This document shows positions 1 through 7,694 of a stretch of DNA of 64,000 bases, piece by piece. The stretch is from positions 62,001 through 126,000 of the forward strand of contig NZ_JAPNLM010000003.1 of the NCBI RefSeq assembly GCF_026627255.1. Reading direction: 5' to 3'. Numbering within the stretch: position 1 is the stretch's first letter; every line of letters begins with the position of its first letter. The notes under the pieces are model-generated. The model had not been told where the DNA came from and searched no databases. It worked only from the letters and a program-made list of their open reading frames with translations. This stretch comes from Streptomyces antarcticus (GTDB lineage: Bacteria; Actinomycetota; Actinomycetes; Streptomycetales; Streptomycetaceae). The position numbers and the translations under genes are program-made.

Positions 1-42
1 GGCGAGTGCGCTCGCGCAGCGGATTCTTCGTAGCGATGTCAT
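1..42 (-). CDS. Start of a further secreted or membrane protein of the surface operon (partial)
   Basis: Only the first 14 codons lie in the window (MTSLRRIRCASALA). The ATG at 42 overlaps the TGA of the preceding gene as ATGA, and a strong GGAGG lies six bases upstream inside that gene. The basic N-terminus followed by Ala/Leu looks like the beginning of a signal peptide. This is the sixth gene of the minus-strand surface-protein operon, so the operon continues left of the window. Its function cannot be read from what is visible. Confidence 0.7.
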   Translation of the reverse strand, partial: MTSLRRIRCASALA

Positions 43-743
43 GAGTTTCCTCCAGATGGGGACAGCGGGGACCTTCCGGGCGCCGCCCTCCGGCGGCCCC
101 GGACGAGGGAGAGGACGCCGAGCACGAGACAGGCGACGGCCACGCCGAGGGACAGGGACCACATAGGGGTCGACGGCCCGCTCCAGTCGTTGCCGCGGCC
201 ACCGCTGGGAGCGGCGGCGGATGGCGGGGCCGGTTCGGCTCGGCCGGTGCCGGACACCTCGCCGGGGACCAACCCGCCCTCGAAACCGACCGCGACCTGA
301 ACGCTGTTGGCGGCGATCAGCGCGGGCGGGGTCCCGGAGGGCAGTGGCGCGACGCCGACCACACATGGCGTGGAGCGGCAGTCGCCACCGGCGAAGCGCG
401 CGTGCACGGTCAGGGTGACCTGCGGGAGCACCCCGTCGGGGCCGATGGTCACCAGCCGGGCCCCGCCGCCGAGGTCGCAGTCCTTGTTGCCGGTGTAGCC
501 CTTCTTGCACAGGCCGACGGCGACAGACGTCAGCCCGGCACGGAACCCGGAGCCGTCGACGGTGATCTGCCGGCCCTCGGTCAGCCCGGTTGCAGCGGAC
601 ACGTGAACCGTGGCGGTCGGCGTATCGGCGGCCCCGGCCGTGCCTGCCGCAATGGCGGCAGCGGCGAACTGGCCGGACAGAGTGAGCGCCGTGGTCGCCG
701 CGAGGGCCACCCGGCAGCTCCGGCTCTTCGTCGAGATCCTCAC
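39..743 (-). CDS. Membrane-anchored neocarzinostatin-like secreted protein
   Basis: This 234-residue protein has a signal peptide at about 1-39 and one Ig-like domain at 40-155. The domain resembles the neocarzinostatin apoprotein family: TVHVSAATGL opening, VDGSGF, and two Cys pairs at C79/C89 and C122/C127 where that family has its disulfides. A Pro/Ala/Ser linker leads to a membrane helix at about 194-214 and a short basic tail. The start is GTG, because it overlaps the TGA of the upstream gene as GTGA and leaves an uninterrupted signal peptide. The family normally carries an enediyne chromophore. Nothing here suggests enediyne synthesis, so a structural or adhesive surface role is inferred. 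Confidence 0.75.
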   Translation of the reverse strand: MRISTKSRSCRVALAATTALTLSGQFAAAAIAAGTAGAADTPTATVHVSAATGLTEGRQITVDGSGFRAGLTSVAVGLCKKGYTGNKDCDLGGGARLVTIGPDGVLPQVTLTVHARFAGGDCRSTPCVVGVAPLPSGTPPALIAANSVQVAVGFEGGLVPGEVSGTGRAEPAPPSAAAPSGGRGNDWSGPSTPMWSLSLGVAVACLVLGVLSLVRGRRRAAPGRSPLSPSGGNS

Positions 744-2617
744 GGCATGGCCTTTCTGTTCCGTCGCAAGAGGGCTGTCCGGGAGCCGCCGGACGCGGGG
801 AGCGCGATCGGACGCTGACCGGGGACGGCCTGCGCCGGGGCGGAGGCGACCAGGACCGCCGTCCCCTGGCCTGCTATCTGGCGCAGTACGGACGTGACCG
901 CCGGATCGGCCGCGAGCGGCCCGCAGCCGGGCCCGGTCAGGTCCAGCAGGAGCAGCGCCGGCTGCGCGATGAGGGTCTGAACCAGCCCGAGGACGCAGCG
1001 TTCGTCGGGGCCGAGCCGCCCGCAGGGGTCGGCGCCCTTCGCCGCGAGGAACGGGAAGGCCGCGCGGGCGGCCACCGTCAGCTCCGCCGCCCGCTCGGGG
1101 TCCAGATGCGCGGCTGCGGCCGCCACCGCGTCCGTCACCGAGACCGCGGGATGACCGGGGTGCAGAGCGCCCGTCCGGGCCGCGTCCGCCGGGTCCACGA
1201 AGGCGGAGAGCCGCAGGTCCCACCGGGCCCGCGCCTCGACGCGGGAGACGTCGTGGCCGCGCAGCCGCCAGGTTCCGCCGTCGGCCTTGCGCAGGCCGGC
1301 GAGGACCGCCAGTACAGCGCCCGCCCGCCGGCCGGGGAGAGCGTCGGTCAGGTACGCGATCTCGCCCGGCGCCAGCGTCAGGTCGAGACGGCGCACGGGC
1401 GGCGCCCCCGCCTGACGGACGCCGAGGCCGCGGACCTTCAGGGGGCCGTCGCAAGCACCGGCGCCGTTGTCGTCGTCCGGCTCGGCGCCCTGCCCGCGCC
1501 CGCGGTGCGCCAAAGCGCCGGCGGCTGCCACGGCGGGCGCCAGACCGATCACGGTCAGGGTGTCCGCGCCGCCCAGCAGCCGGCCGGACAGCGCGACGGC
1601 GGTCATCGCGGCCGCCCCGCCGAACAGCCCGGCGACGGCGTACCCGCCGTGCCCGACAGCCCCCGCATGCACGTTGTCCCGCGCGGGGGACGAGCCGGCG
1701 CGGGCCGCCGAGGTGGCAGCACCGCTGGTGAGGACGGCCGCCAGCGCGAGGACGAACTGCCAGGGCCGGGCGGCGCTCGCACATGCCGCCACCGCCGCCG
1801 TGAGCCCGGCCGCCGTGAACAGCGCCCCACGCAGGCCCGTACCCGTACCCGTACCCGTACCCGTACCGGCGCCGGTGATCGGTCGACGTCGGCCGGCCAC
1901 GGCGAGGCCGCTCGTCAGGGCCGCCGCCAGCAGCGCCGCGTAGGCGAACGGCCGGGCGCCCGCGCCGCCGAGCAGTTCCCAGCGGAAGACAACCAGGCTC
2001 TGGCCGGCGAACACCACGCCGAACACGGCCGCGCCCACGGCACCCGCCGTCCAGTGCGAGGCTGCGGCGCGCCCGGAGTCGTCCGGCGCGGCCCGTACGC
2101 AGGCCGGAGCCAGGAGCAGCGCGGCGAGCGCGCACGCGAGTGCGCAGGCCACCTGGGGGTGCTGCGCGAGGAGCACCACCGCGGCGCCCGCCGCACCCGC
2201 GCCCGCCAGGCAGGCGGCGTGCCAGGAGTGCCGCGGCCGGTAGAGGCAGAGAGAGCCGCCGCCGAGGGCCGCGGCCATCACCAGCAGCGCCGCGAACACC
2301 AGCGGCGAGGCGAGCAGCGCGGCGGCCGACGGTGCCGCGCCGGCCAGCACACAGGCCGCCAGTGCCCGCCGCGCGGCAGCCGTAGCCCTGCCCGGACGGC
2401 CCCGGCCTCGCCGCCGCAGCACCGTGCCGACCACCGCGGCGAGCAGCATGCCCGTCAGGAGGAGGTAGCGGACGGCCTCGCCGGGCATGCCGACGGGCCC
2501 TGCGAGCAGCGGCGCCGAGGCAAGGAACACGCCGGCGGCCAGCCCGGCCGCCGCGGCGGCACCCAGGTCCGGGCGCGGGCGGGTGAGGAAGAGGGGGAAG
2601 AGGGAGGAGAAGGCCAT
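740..2617 (-). CDS. Polytopic membrane protein with a C-terminal degenerate ABC-ATPase domain
   Basis: This 625-residue protein begins with an Ala/Leu-rich membrane region of roughly ten helices (about 15-370). It ends in a cytoplasmic domain (about 390-600) with the order of an ABC ATPase but without its catalytic residues. The Walker A position (about 425-440) lacks the GxxGxGK[S/T] lysine. The signature is GPDERCVLG rather than LSGGQ. The Walker B strand LLLLDL (555-560) has Leu in place of the catalytic Glu. An in-frame Gly-Thr repeat sits at 249-261 between helices. The gene overlaps both neighbours and has a GGAG upstream of its ATG. It may be a scaffold or export partner for the surface proteins; ATP hydrolysis looks unlikely. 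Confidence 0.6.
   Translation of the reverse strand: MAFSSLFPLFLTRPRPDLGAAAAAGLAAGVFLASAPLLAGPVGMPGEAVRYLLLTGMLLAAVVGTVLRRRGRGRPGRATAAARRALAACVLAGAAPSAAALLASPLVFAALLVMAAALGGGSLCLYRPRHSWHAACLAGAGAAGAAVVLLAQHPQVACALACALAALLLAPACVRAAPDDSGRAAASHWTAGAVGAAVFGVVFAGQSLVVFRWELLGGAGARPFAYAALLAAALTSGLAVAGRRRPITGAGTGTGTGTGTGLRGALFTAAGLTAAVAACASAARPWQFVLALAAVLTSGAATSAARAGSSPARDNVHAGAVGHGGYAVAGLFGGAAAMTAVALSGRLLGGADTLTVIGLAPAVAAAGALAHRGRGQGAEPDDDNGAGACDGPLKVRGLGVRQAGAPPVRRLDLTLAPGEIAYLTDALPGRRAGAVLAVLAGLRKADGGTWRLRGHDVSRVEARARWDLRLSAFVDPADAARTGALHPGHPAVSVTDAVAAAAAHLDPERAAELTVAARAAFPFLAAKGADPCGRLGPDERCVLGLVQTLIAQPALLLLDLTGPGCGPLAADPAVTSVLRQIAGQGTAVLVASAPAQAVPGQRPIALPASGGSRTALLRRNRKAMP
1836..1865. repeat. 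Hexanucleotide tandem repeat (CCCGTA)5 inside a coding region
   Basis: Five perfect copies of CCCGTA run in tandem. On the coding (minus) strand they encode alternating Gly-Thr in a loop between predicted membrane helices. A six-base unit keeps the reading frame when copies are gained or lost, so it could give in-frame length variation. Confidence 0.95.
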
Positions 2618-3720
2618 TACCGCTCCGTTTCCAGGGGTGACGCCCGCAAGGCGTCGGCGAACGCCCGTAGCGCTCGGAAGTCAACGAGCGCGGCGTCTCC
2701 CGCCAGTTCGCGGACCAGCGCACGGGTACTGACCAGTCCGGGGTGCTCACCGTCCCCCGCGCCGACCGCGAGGACCTCGGCCAGCCGGCCCGCGTCCACG
2801 AAGGCGGGAAGGGCGGCCGGCGCCGACCCGGGCGCCCGCGACGGCCGCCCCGCCCGGCGGCGCTCGACGCCGCGGCGTACGGCGACCGCTGCCGTGAACA
2901 CGGTCAGCAGGGCGGCGAGGAAGGCCAGACCCAGCAGCCCCCAGGGGTAGACATCGGTGCTGACGGCGAACTCGGCCGAGGCGTACCGTCCGCCGACCGA
3001 GTAGCGGCCGAACGCCGCGGCGGGAAGCCGTACGGGGATCCGGTAGGTCTGCTCCGCGTGCGGCGGCAGTTCGGCAGTCAGCGGAGTGCCCACCGGGAGG
3101 TCGGCGCTGCCGCCTGGCCCCCAGGCGACGATCAGCGGCGCCCGCCCCAGCGGCCGGTCACCAGGGTTGCGCAGGGTTACGGTCAGCGTCCGGTGGGCGG
3201 GAGCGCCGAACAGTTCGGCGAACCGCGGCCCGCCGGACAGGGCCGCCGCGACGACATCGACGCGTACGGCGGGCACGGGCGCTGTCGGCGCCGCGTCGGC
3301 CGCCCCGGCCAGGGTCAGCGGGGTCTGGGCGCGCACCCCGCTCTGTCCGGCCACCGCCCGCAGCACACACGGGCACGCGGCGGGCGGCGCACCCGCGATG
3401 AGCGTCAGGCGGAAGGTGCCGTCGGCGGCCACCAAGGCGACCGCGGCGCGCAGCGTGTCGCAGTCGGCGCTGCCGTGCAGCGCCTCGCCTCCGCAGACCT
3501 CGACCTGTACGGTCACGCCGGGCTGCCAGCCCGCCCCGGAGGCTTTGACCGGCAGGCCGGGGGCGGCCCGGGGATCGTCCACGGTAACGCTCGGCCCGGT
3601 CGCGGCGGCCGGGCCGGCGCCCGCCACCGACAGGACCGCCGCGGTCAGCAGCACGACGGCGGCCAGCGTCAGACGGATGGCCGGGCCCGGAGGTGCGGCC
3701 GGTACCTGGCGGCTGGTCAT
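2617..3720 (-). CDS. Neocarzinostatin-like and Ig-like surface protein with one membrane anchor
   Basis: The 367 residues comprise a signal peptide (about 12-41), a neocarzinostatin-like domain (42-140, Cys at 76/87 and 116/118), and a second beta-sandwich at about 150-255 resembling CARDB/NEW3-type Ig domains. A membrane helix follows at about 259-281, then a basic stop-transfer and a cytoplasmic tail of about 80 residues that is partly helical. The ATG overlaps the stop of the DUF916-type gene (ATGA). The TAA overlaps the next ATG by one base, so translational coupling is likely. Inside-tail, outside-domain topology suits a link between the exported proteins and the pseudo-ABC protein, but that is inference. 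Confidence 0.7.
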   Translation of the reverse strand: MTSRQVPAAPPGPAIRLTLAAVVLLTAAVLSVAGAGPAAATGPSVTVDDPRAAPGLPVKASGAGWQPGVTVQVEVCGGEALHGSADCDTLRAAVALVAADGTFRLTLIAGAPPAACPCVLRAVAGQSGVRAQTPLTLAGAADAAPTAPVPAVRVDVVAAALSGGPRFAELFGAPAHRTLTVTLRNPGDRPLGRAPLIVAWGPGGSADLPVGTPLTAELPPHAEQTYRIPVRLPAAAFGRYSVGGRYASAEFAVSTDVYPWGLLGLAFLAALLTVFTAAVAVRRGVERRRAGRPSRAPGSAPAALPAFVDAGRLAEVLAVGAGDGEHPGLVSTRALVRELAGDAALVDFRALRAFADALRASPLETER

Positions 3721-4781
3721 GAGACCGCCCCGGTGCGGCCGGACCGCTTGCGGCGGAGCCAGCCCAAGGCGACCGCGAGGACGGCGAGGAGCGCGGCCAC
3801 GGCGCCGAGCGTGGGCCAGGAAAGGACGACCCGGCCGCTCTGCGCCGAGGTCGCAGGCAGGCCGGGCGCAGTGACGCGCACGGAGGCCGTGAGGTAGTCG
3901 AGGCCGGGGGCATCCGGCCAGTCCGCGCTGATCTCGGCGCTCTGCCCCGGCAGCAGCAGGGGCAGCGTACGGTCGGCAATGACGCCGTGCCGCAGACCGA
4001 ACAGTCCGTCGACCCGGGGTGAGACGGTAGGGCGCAGCGCCGCGTTGCCGGTGTTGACAACCGTGTACGTGAGCGTGGCGCGAGCCCCCGCGAAAGGCGT
4101 GCCCGACGGGTGGTGGCCGACGCGGACGGACCGGACGGCGAGTCCGGGAGTCACCGGCCCCTCCACCGTGAGCTGGATCCGGACGGCGATGGCCCGCTGA
4201 ATGCCGACGTCGACCCCGGAGGCCTCGCCAGCCTGCTCGACGGCGTTGTTGAGCGCGACGATCCCGCCGACGTGGCTGCCGGGGGTGGCGTCGGCGGGCA
4301 CGTGCAGCGTGAAGGGGATGTCCGCGGCCCGGCCGGGCGGGATGACCAGGGCGTTCGTACCGAGGGTGAGCCAGCTCCCGAGACCTGTCTGGGCCTCGCC
4401 TGCCTGGCGGTAGGCGAGCGCGCCGTCCCGGGGCGTGTTGTAGGCGTCCGACCCGTAGACCTGGAAGGAGAGGGGGGCGCCGGACAGATTGCTGACGCGC
4501 ACCGCGTCCTTGACGACCGAGCCGGGCGCGGAGTCCATGACGAAGGCGGGCCGGCCGGTGGTTCCGGCAGGCTGCACCGACCAGGAGCCGGTGCCGGTGA
4601 CGGCGCCGGCTCGCACCGCCGCGGCGGCCGCGGGCGGGGCGCCCCCCAGCACGGCGGCCGACAACGCGGCCAACAAGGCGGCCAGGCAGGCCGATGCGAC
4701 GCGGACGGCCGTGCTCACGTGCGTCCCGGCGGGTGCCCTCGGGGCCCGGCCGGGCGGGGGATCACTGCGTAGGGGGGTCAT
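3717..4781 (-). CDS. DUF916-type (WxL-interacting, peptidoglycan-domain) membrane-anchored protein
   Basis: The 354-residue protein has a long signal region (about 24-55) and an N-terminal beta-domain (about 65-180) resembling DUF916. This includes the SVVKDAVRVSNLSG opening and the PGSHVGGIVAL turn typical of WxL-interacting proteins. A second Ig-like domain (about 205-312, TLTYTVVNTGNAALRP) follows, then one membrane helix (about 322-343) and a basic tail. In Firmicutes, DUF916 proteins bind peptidoglycan and WxL partners. A WxL-like gene lies directly upstream here. The start at 4781 has GAGCGG upstream; an in-frame ATG at 4835 would add 18 unlikely residues. Stop and next start overlap by four bases. 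Confidence 0.75.
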   Translation of the reverse strand: MTPLRSDPPPGRAPRAPAGTHVSTAVRVASACLAALLAALSAAVLGGAPPAAAAAVRAGAVTGTGSWSVQPAGTTGRPAFVMDSAPGSVVKDAVRVSNLSGAPLSFQVYGSDAYNTPRDGALAYRQAGEAQTGLGSWLTLGTNALVIPPGRAADIPFTLHVPADATPGSHVGGIVALNNAVEQAGEASGVDVGIQRAIAVRIQLTVEGPVTPGLAVRSVRVGHHPSGTPFAGARATLTYTVVNTGNAALRPTVSPRVDGLFGLRHGVIADRTLPLLLPGQSAEISADWPDAPGLDYLTASVRVTAPGLPATSAQSGRVVLSWPTLGAVAALLAVLAVALGWLRRKRSGRTGAVS

Positions 4782-4863
4782 GGTTCCGCTCTTTGCCGGT
4801 GTCCGGCGGCGAGCCCGGGAGCTCGCCGCCGGCACGTTGCTCTGGGGAGGGGTCAGGACGAGG

Positions 4864-6474
4864 TCAGGACAGGGTCAGGCGCAGCACGGCCGCGTACTCG
4901 CCGCTCTGGACGATCTCCGGGACGCGCAGGTTCAGCGCCGCGCCCGCGTCGAAGTGGCCGCCGGTGACGGAGGCCGGGTCGGCGCTCGCCGCCTGGGTGC
5001 ACAGCGCGGCCGCGGTGGCCGAGCTGAGCGGACCGGCGCTGCCCGGGACGACGGCGGAGGCCGCTGCCGAGCCCGGGTGCACCGCGCACTGCGGGGTCCA
5101 GGACAGCTGTGAGGCGGGGATGGCGGCTCCGGCGGCGTTGCGGAAGTCGGTGACCGTGCCGACCAGCGACCAGCCCTCGGTGGTGCCGCGGAAGTCCTTT
5201 ACCTCCAGGGCGCGCAGGCTGCCGGTGGAGTCGTGCGCGCTGCCGTCCACGGTCACGGGGGAGAGGACCACTTCGCCGGGCTCGGCCGACATGGTCAGCG
5301 CGCCGCCGCTGACGACCACCTTCAGCGTCTGGTCGGAGCCGCCGCCGTTGGCGCTGCCCGACCAGGGGGTCTGGGCGGCGTCCCCGCCGTCCTTCTCCGT
5401 CGCCACGATCTTCACGGCCCCCACGGCCGGGACGAGGGTGGCGGTGAAGTTGCCCCGGGCGTCGACGGGGGCGGTGAGCCCCGCCCCGCCGACCGGCCGG
5501 CCGTCCTTGTCGAGGGTGGTGACGCTGACCTGGTCGCCGGGGTCGAAGCTGGCCCCGTTGACGGTGGCGCTCGTACCCGGCCCGCCGCCGCCGGGCGTGA
5601 CCTGGAGTGCACGGCTGCCCAGGACGCCGAGGACCAGCGAGACGGTGGCGGAACCCTGGGTGATCTTCAAGCGGTGCGGCCCGGAGGCGGCGCCCGCGCC
5701 GACCGTCACCGTACCGGCCAGCTTCCCGTCGACGCCGACCCCCAGGTCGGGGGTGAGGTCGGCACCCGAACAGCCGGTGCCGGCCAGGCTGCACAGCTCG
5801 ACCGCGCCGATCGGAGCGGCGGCGTTCCAGCCCGTTCCGGCCAGGGTGAGGATGTCCCCGGGGCGGGCGCCTGTGGTGTCCGTCGCCGGGCGGCCCGAGA
5901 TGCCGGTGACGGCCGCGGTGGTGTTGCCGGCGGCCGGGGTGACGGTCATGGTGTGCAGCGCGGTGGCCGTGCCTTGCAGGGTGCAGCTGAGGGACAGGCC
6001 GTAGCTCGGGATGTCGAGGGTGAGCTGGTCCGGCGTCAGCGTCACCGTGCCGGGCTGGGCCACGGTGAGCTTGCCGGTCAGGTCGGGTATCGGGATCTCG
6101 CCCTTGGCGGGGATCGGCGGGTTCGAGGCCGGGGCGGTAAGCGTGAGCGGCGCCTGCCCCGAGACGAGGATCTTGGCGGAAGGGACGACGCTGCCCGCGG
6201 GCAGTGCCACGGGGCCGTTGGCCGGGCCCTTGTCGGCGAGGCTGAGCTTGACGTCCACGCTCTCACCGGCCGCCGCGGTCGCCGGTGCGGTGAGGGTGGC
6301 GGTGGTGGTGAAGAGGGAGTGGGAGGAGCTGAAGACGCAGTCGTAGGTCACGGGTGCGCTGCCCGCGTGGGCGGGCGAACCGGCGAGGACCAGTGAGCCG
6401 GCCGCCGCCACCACCAGGGCGGCGAGCGTGGCACCACCCCGGGTCCGGGCGGATCTGGCGGGTTGAGGGTGCAT
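4864..6474 (-). CDS. Secreted WxL-domain-like cell-surface protein
   Basis: This 536-residue protein has a signal peptide ending near SPAHA-G at 37. A Cys-containing beta-domain (about 41-180) is followed by two IPT/neocarzinostatin-like repeats (about 185-285 and 287-375). The C-terminal domain (about 383-536) resembles a WxL domain: EVKDFRGT, GWSLVGTV with W435-S-L437, and a terminal strand EYAAVLRLTLS. The second canonical W-x-L near the C-terminus is not obvious, so the match is partial. No membrane helix or LPXTG is seen, which fits non-covalent wall attachment as in WxL proteins. It is first in the operon, 82 bases before the DUF916-type gene. An alternative ATG at 6546 would lengthen the leader by 24 residues. 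Confidence 0.65.
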   Translation of the reverse strand: MHPQPARSARTRGGATLAALVVAAAGSLVLAGSPAHAGSAPVTYDCVFSSSHSLFTTTATLTAPATAAAGESVDVKLSLADKGPANGPVALPAGSVVPSAKILVSGQAPLTLTAPASNPPIPAKGEIPIPDLTGKLTVAQPGTVTLTPDQLTLDIPSYGLSLSCTLQGTATALHTMTVTPAAGNTTAAVTGISGRPATDTTGARPGDILTLAGTGWNAAAPIGAVELCSLAGTGCSGADLTPDLGVGVDGKLAGTVTVGAGAASGPHRLKITQGSATVSLVLGVLGSRALQVTPGGGGPGTSATVNGASFDPGDQVSVTTLDKDGRPVGGAGLTAPVDARGNFTATLVPAVGAVKIVATEKDGGDAAQTPWSGSANGGGSDQTLKVVVSGGALTMSAEPGEVVLSPVTVDGSAHDSTGSLRALEVKDFRGTTEGWSLVGTVTDFRNAAGAAIPASQLSWTPQCAVHPGSAAASAVVPGSAGPLSSATAAALCTQAASADPASVTGGHFDAGAALNLRVPEIVQSGEYAAVLRLTLS

Positions 6475-6750
6475 GAGCGGTGGGGTTCCTCTCGAAGGGA
6501 GCAATGAGTTTCCCTGTACGGAACTTTGTTTCGCTTGTGTTCTCATATGGAGCCCTTCGCCCGCTCGGCGTGTCAAGGGTCGGGGCGTGCGGCGGGGTAA
6601 AAGCTGCGTTTCCGAGCCGCGCGTCTCGTGCGAAACGGCGGATCCCACAGCGAAACGAATCCATTGACCCGGCCCGCCCGCGCTCCTAGGGTGGGAAGCC
6701 GCCCAACTCCCCGACCGGGCCGCGTCCTCAGCGAATCGGAGAACCGCGCC
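6475..6750. promoter_or_regulatory. Divergent promoter region between the surface operon and the catabolic island
   Basis: For the rightward gene there is a good housekeeping-type promoter, TTGACC (6664-6669), 17 bases, TAGGGT (6687-6692). Upstream of it are several GAAACG/CGTTTC half-sites (6607-6656). A GGAAC-TTT-GTTTC dyad lies at 6520-6532, 46 bases before the leftward gene. Closely similar dyads occur at 11311-11374 at the other end of the catabolic island. IclR-family operators often look like this, but no IclR gene is in the window. Confidence 0.55.
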
Positions 6751-7662
6751 ATGACCGCGAGCCAGCTCGCCCCCGTGCCCCGCTCCTACCTCTACGTCCC
6801 GGGCGACCGCCCCGAGATGCTCGCCAAGGCCCTCGGGCGCGGCGCCGACGCCCTGATCGTGGACCTGGAGGACGCCGTCCCTGCCTCGGGCAAGGAACGG
6901 GCGCGGGAGCTGGTGCGCTCCTGGCTCACCGGCCTCGACGACCACGCCGATGTCCCGCGCGGTACCCCGGAGATCTGGATCCGCGTCAACCCGGGGGAGC
7001 GGGGGCGTGCGGAGAGCGCCCTGCTCGCAGCGCCCCGGGTGACGGGCTTCTGCCTCGCCAAGTGCTCCGATGCCGACATCGCCGCCCAGCACGAGACCCT
7101 GACCGCCGCCGAGGAGCGGCACGGGCTCGCCCCGGGCACCTTCGCCCTCGCACCGCTGCTGGAGACAGCCTCGGCGGTCCTCGACGTACGGCAGATCGCG
7201 CGGGCGCCCCGGGTGCGCCACCTTCAGCTCGGCGAGGCCGACCTGTGCGCCGAACTCGGCATCGAGGGACCCGATGTGACGGACCCGGACGGCGCGGCGG
7301 CTGGTGCGGCCCTGGTCGCCATCCGCATGGACCTCCTCCTCGCCTCGGCCGCCGCCGGGCTGCTGCCCCCGGTCGGGCCGGTCAGCACCGACTTCACCGA
7401 CCTCGACGCCCTCGCCCGCACCACCCGGGCCCTGCGCGGGCTCGGCTACCGCTCCAGGGCCTGTGTCCACCCGCGTCAACTGGGCACGGTGCACGCCGCT
7501 TTCACCCCCGGCCCGGAGGAGGTCGCCGCGGCGCAGACCCTGCTGGACCGCTTCGCCGAAGCGGTGCGGGACGGCTCGGGCGTCATCACCGGCCCCGACG
7601 GCCGCATGGTGGACGAGGCGGTCGTACGCGCCGCCCGCCGGGTGCTCGCCACCCGCCGCTGA
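6751..7662 (+). CDS. HpcH/HpaI-CitE-like CoA-ester lyase
   Basis: The 303 residues match the citrate lyase beta / citramalyl-CoA or malyl-CoA lyase family of TIM barrels. Motifs are RSYLYVPGDRPEML near the N-terminus, ADALIVDLEDAVP (about 34-46), IWIRVNP, LLETASAVLDV with the metal-binding Glu, LQLGEADLCAELG, and the C-terminal RACVHPRQL. Such enzymes cleave or form 3-hydroxyacyl-CoA thioesters with Mg2+. The ATG follows GGAG at a good distance. The gene converges on the MmgE/PrpD gene 32 bases away. With the CoA-transferase nearby, a role as terminal lyase of a short-chain acid pathway is inferred; the substrate is unknown. Confidence 0.85.
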   Translation: MTASQLAPVPRSYLYVPGDRPEMLAKALGRGADALIVDLEDAVPASGKERARELVRSWLTGLDDHADVPRGTPEIWIRVNPGERGRAESALLAAPRVTGFCLAKCSDADIAAQHETLTAAEERHGLAPGTFALAPLLETASAVLDVRQIARAPRVRHLQLGEADLCAELGIEGPDVTDPDGAAAGAALVAIRMDLLLASAAAGLLPPVGPVSTDFTDLDALARTTRALRGLGYRSRACVHPRQLGTVHAAFTPGPEEVAAAQTLLDRFAEAVRDGSGVITGPDGRMVDEAVVRAARRVLATRR

Positions 7663-7694
7663 CCGGCCCACCGGCCGCTCTGCCCGCCCCGCCG

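Noticed and set aside
39-2750. A single 903-codon open frame on the minus strand
   Set aside because: Only its last 234 codons have a signal peptide, a domain and an SD-linked start. The rest is a shadow of the 625-residue gene in another frame.
39-3720. Enediyne biosynthesis or self-resistance
   Set aside because: No PKS, cyclisation or tailoring genes are present, and the neocarzinostatin-like domains are membrane-anchored and tied to WxL/DUF916 genes.
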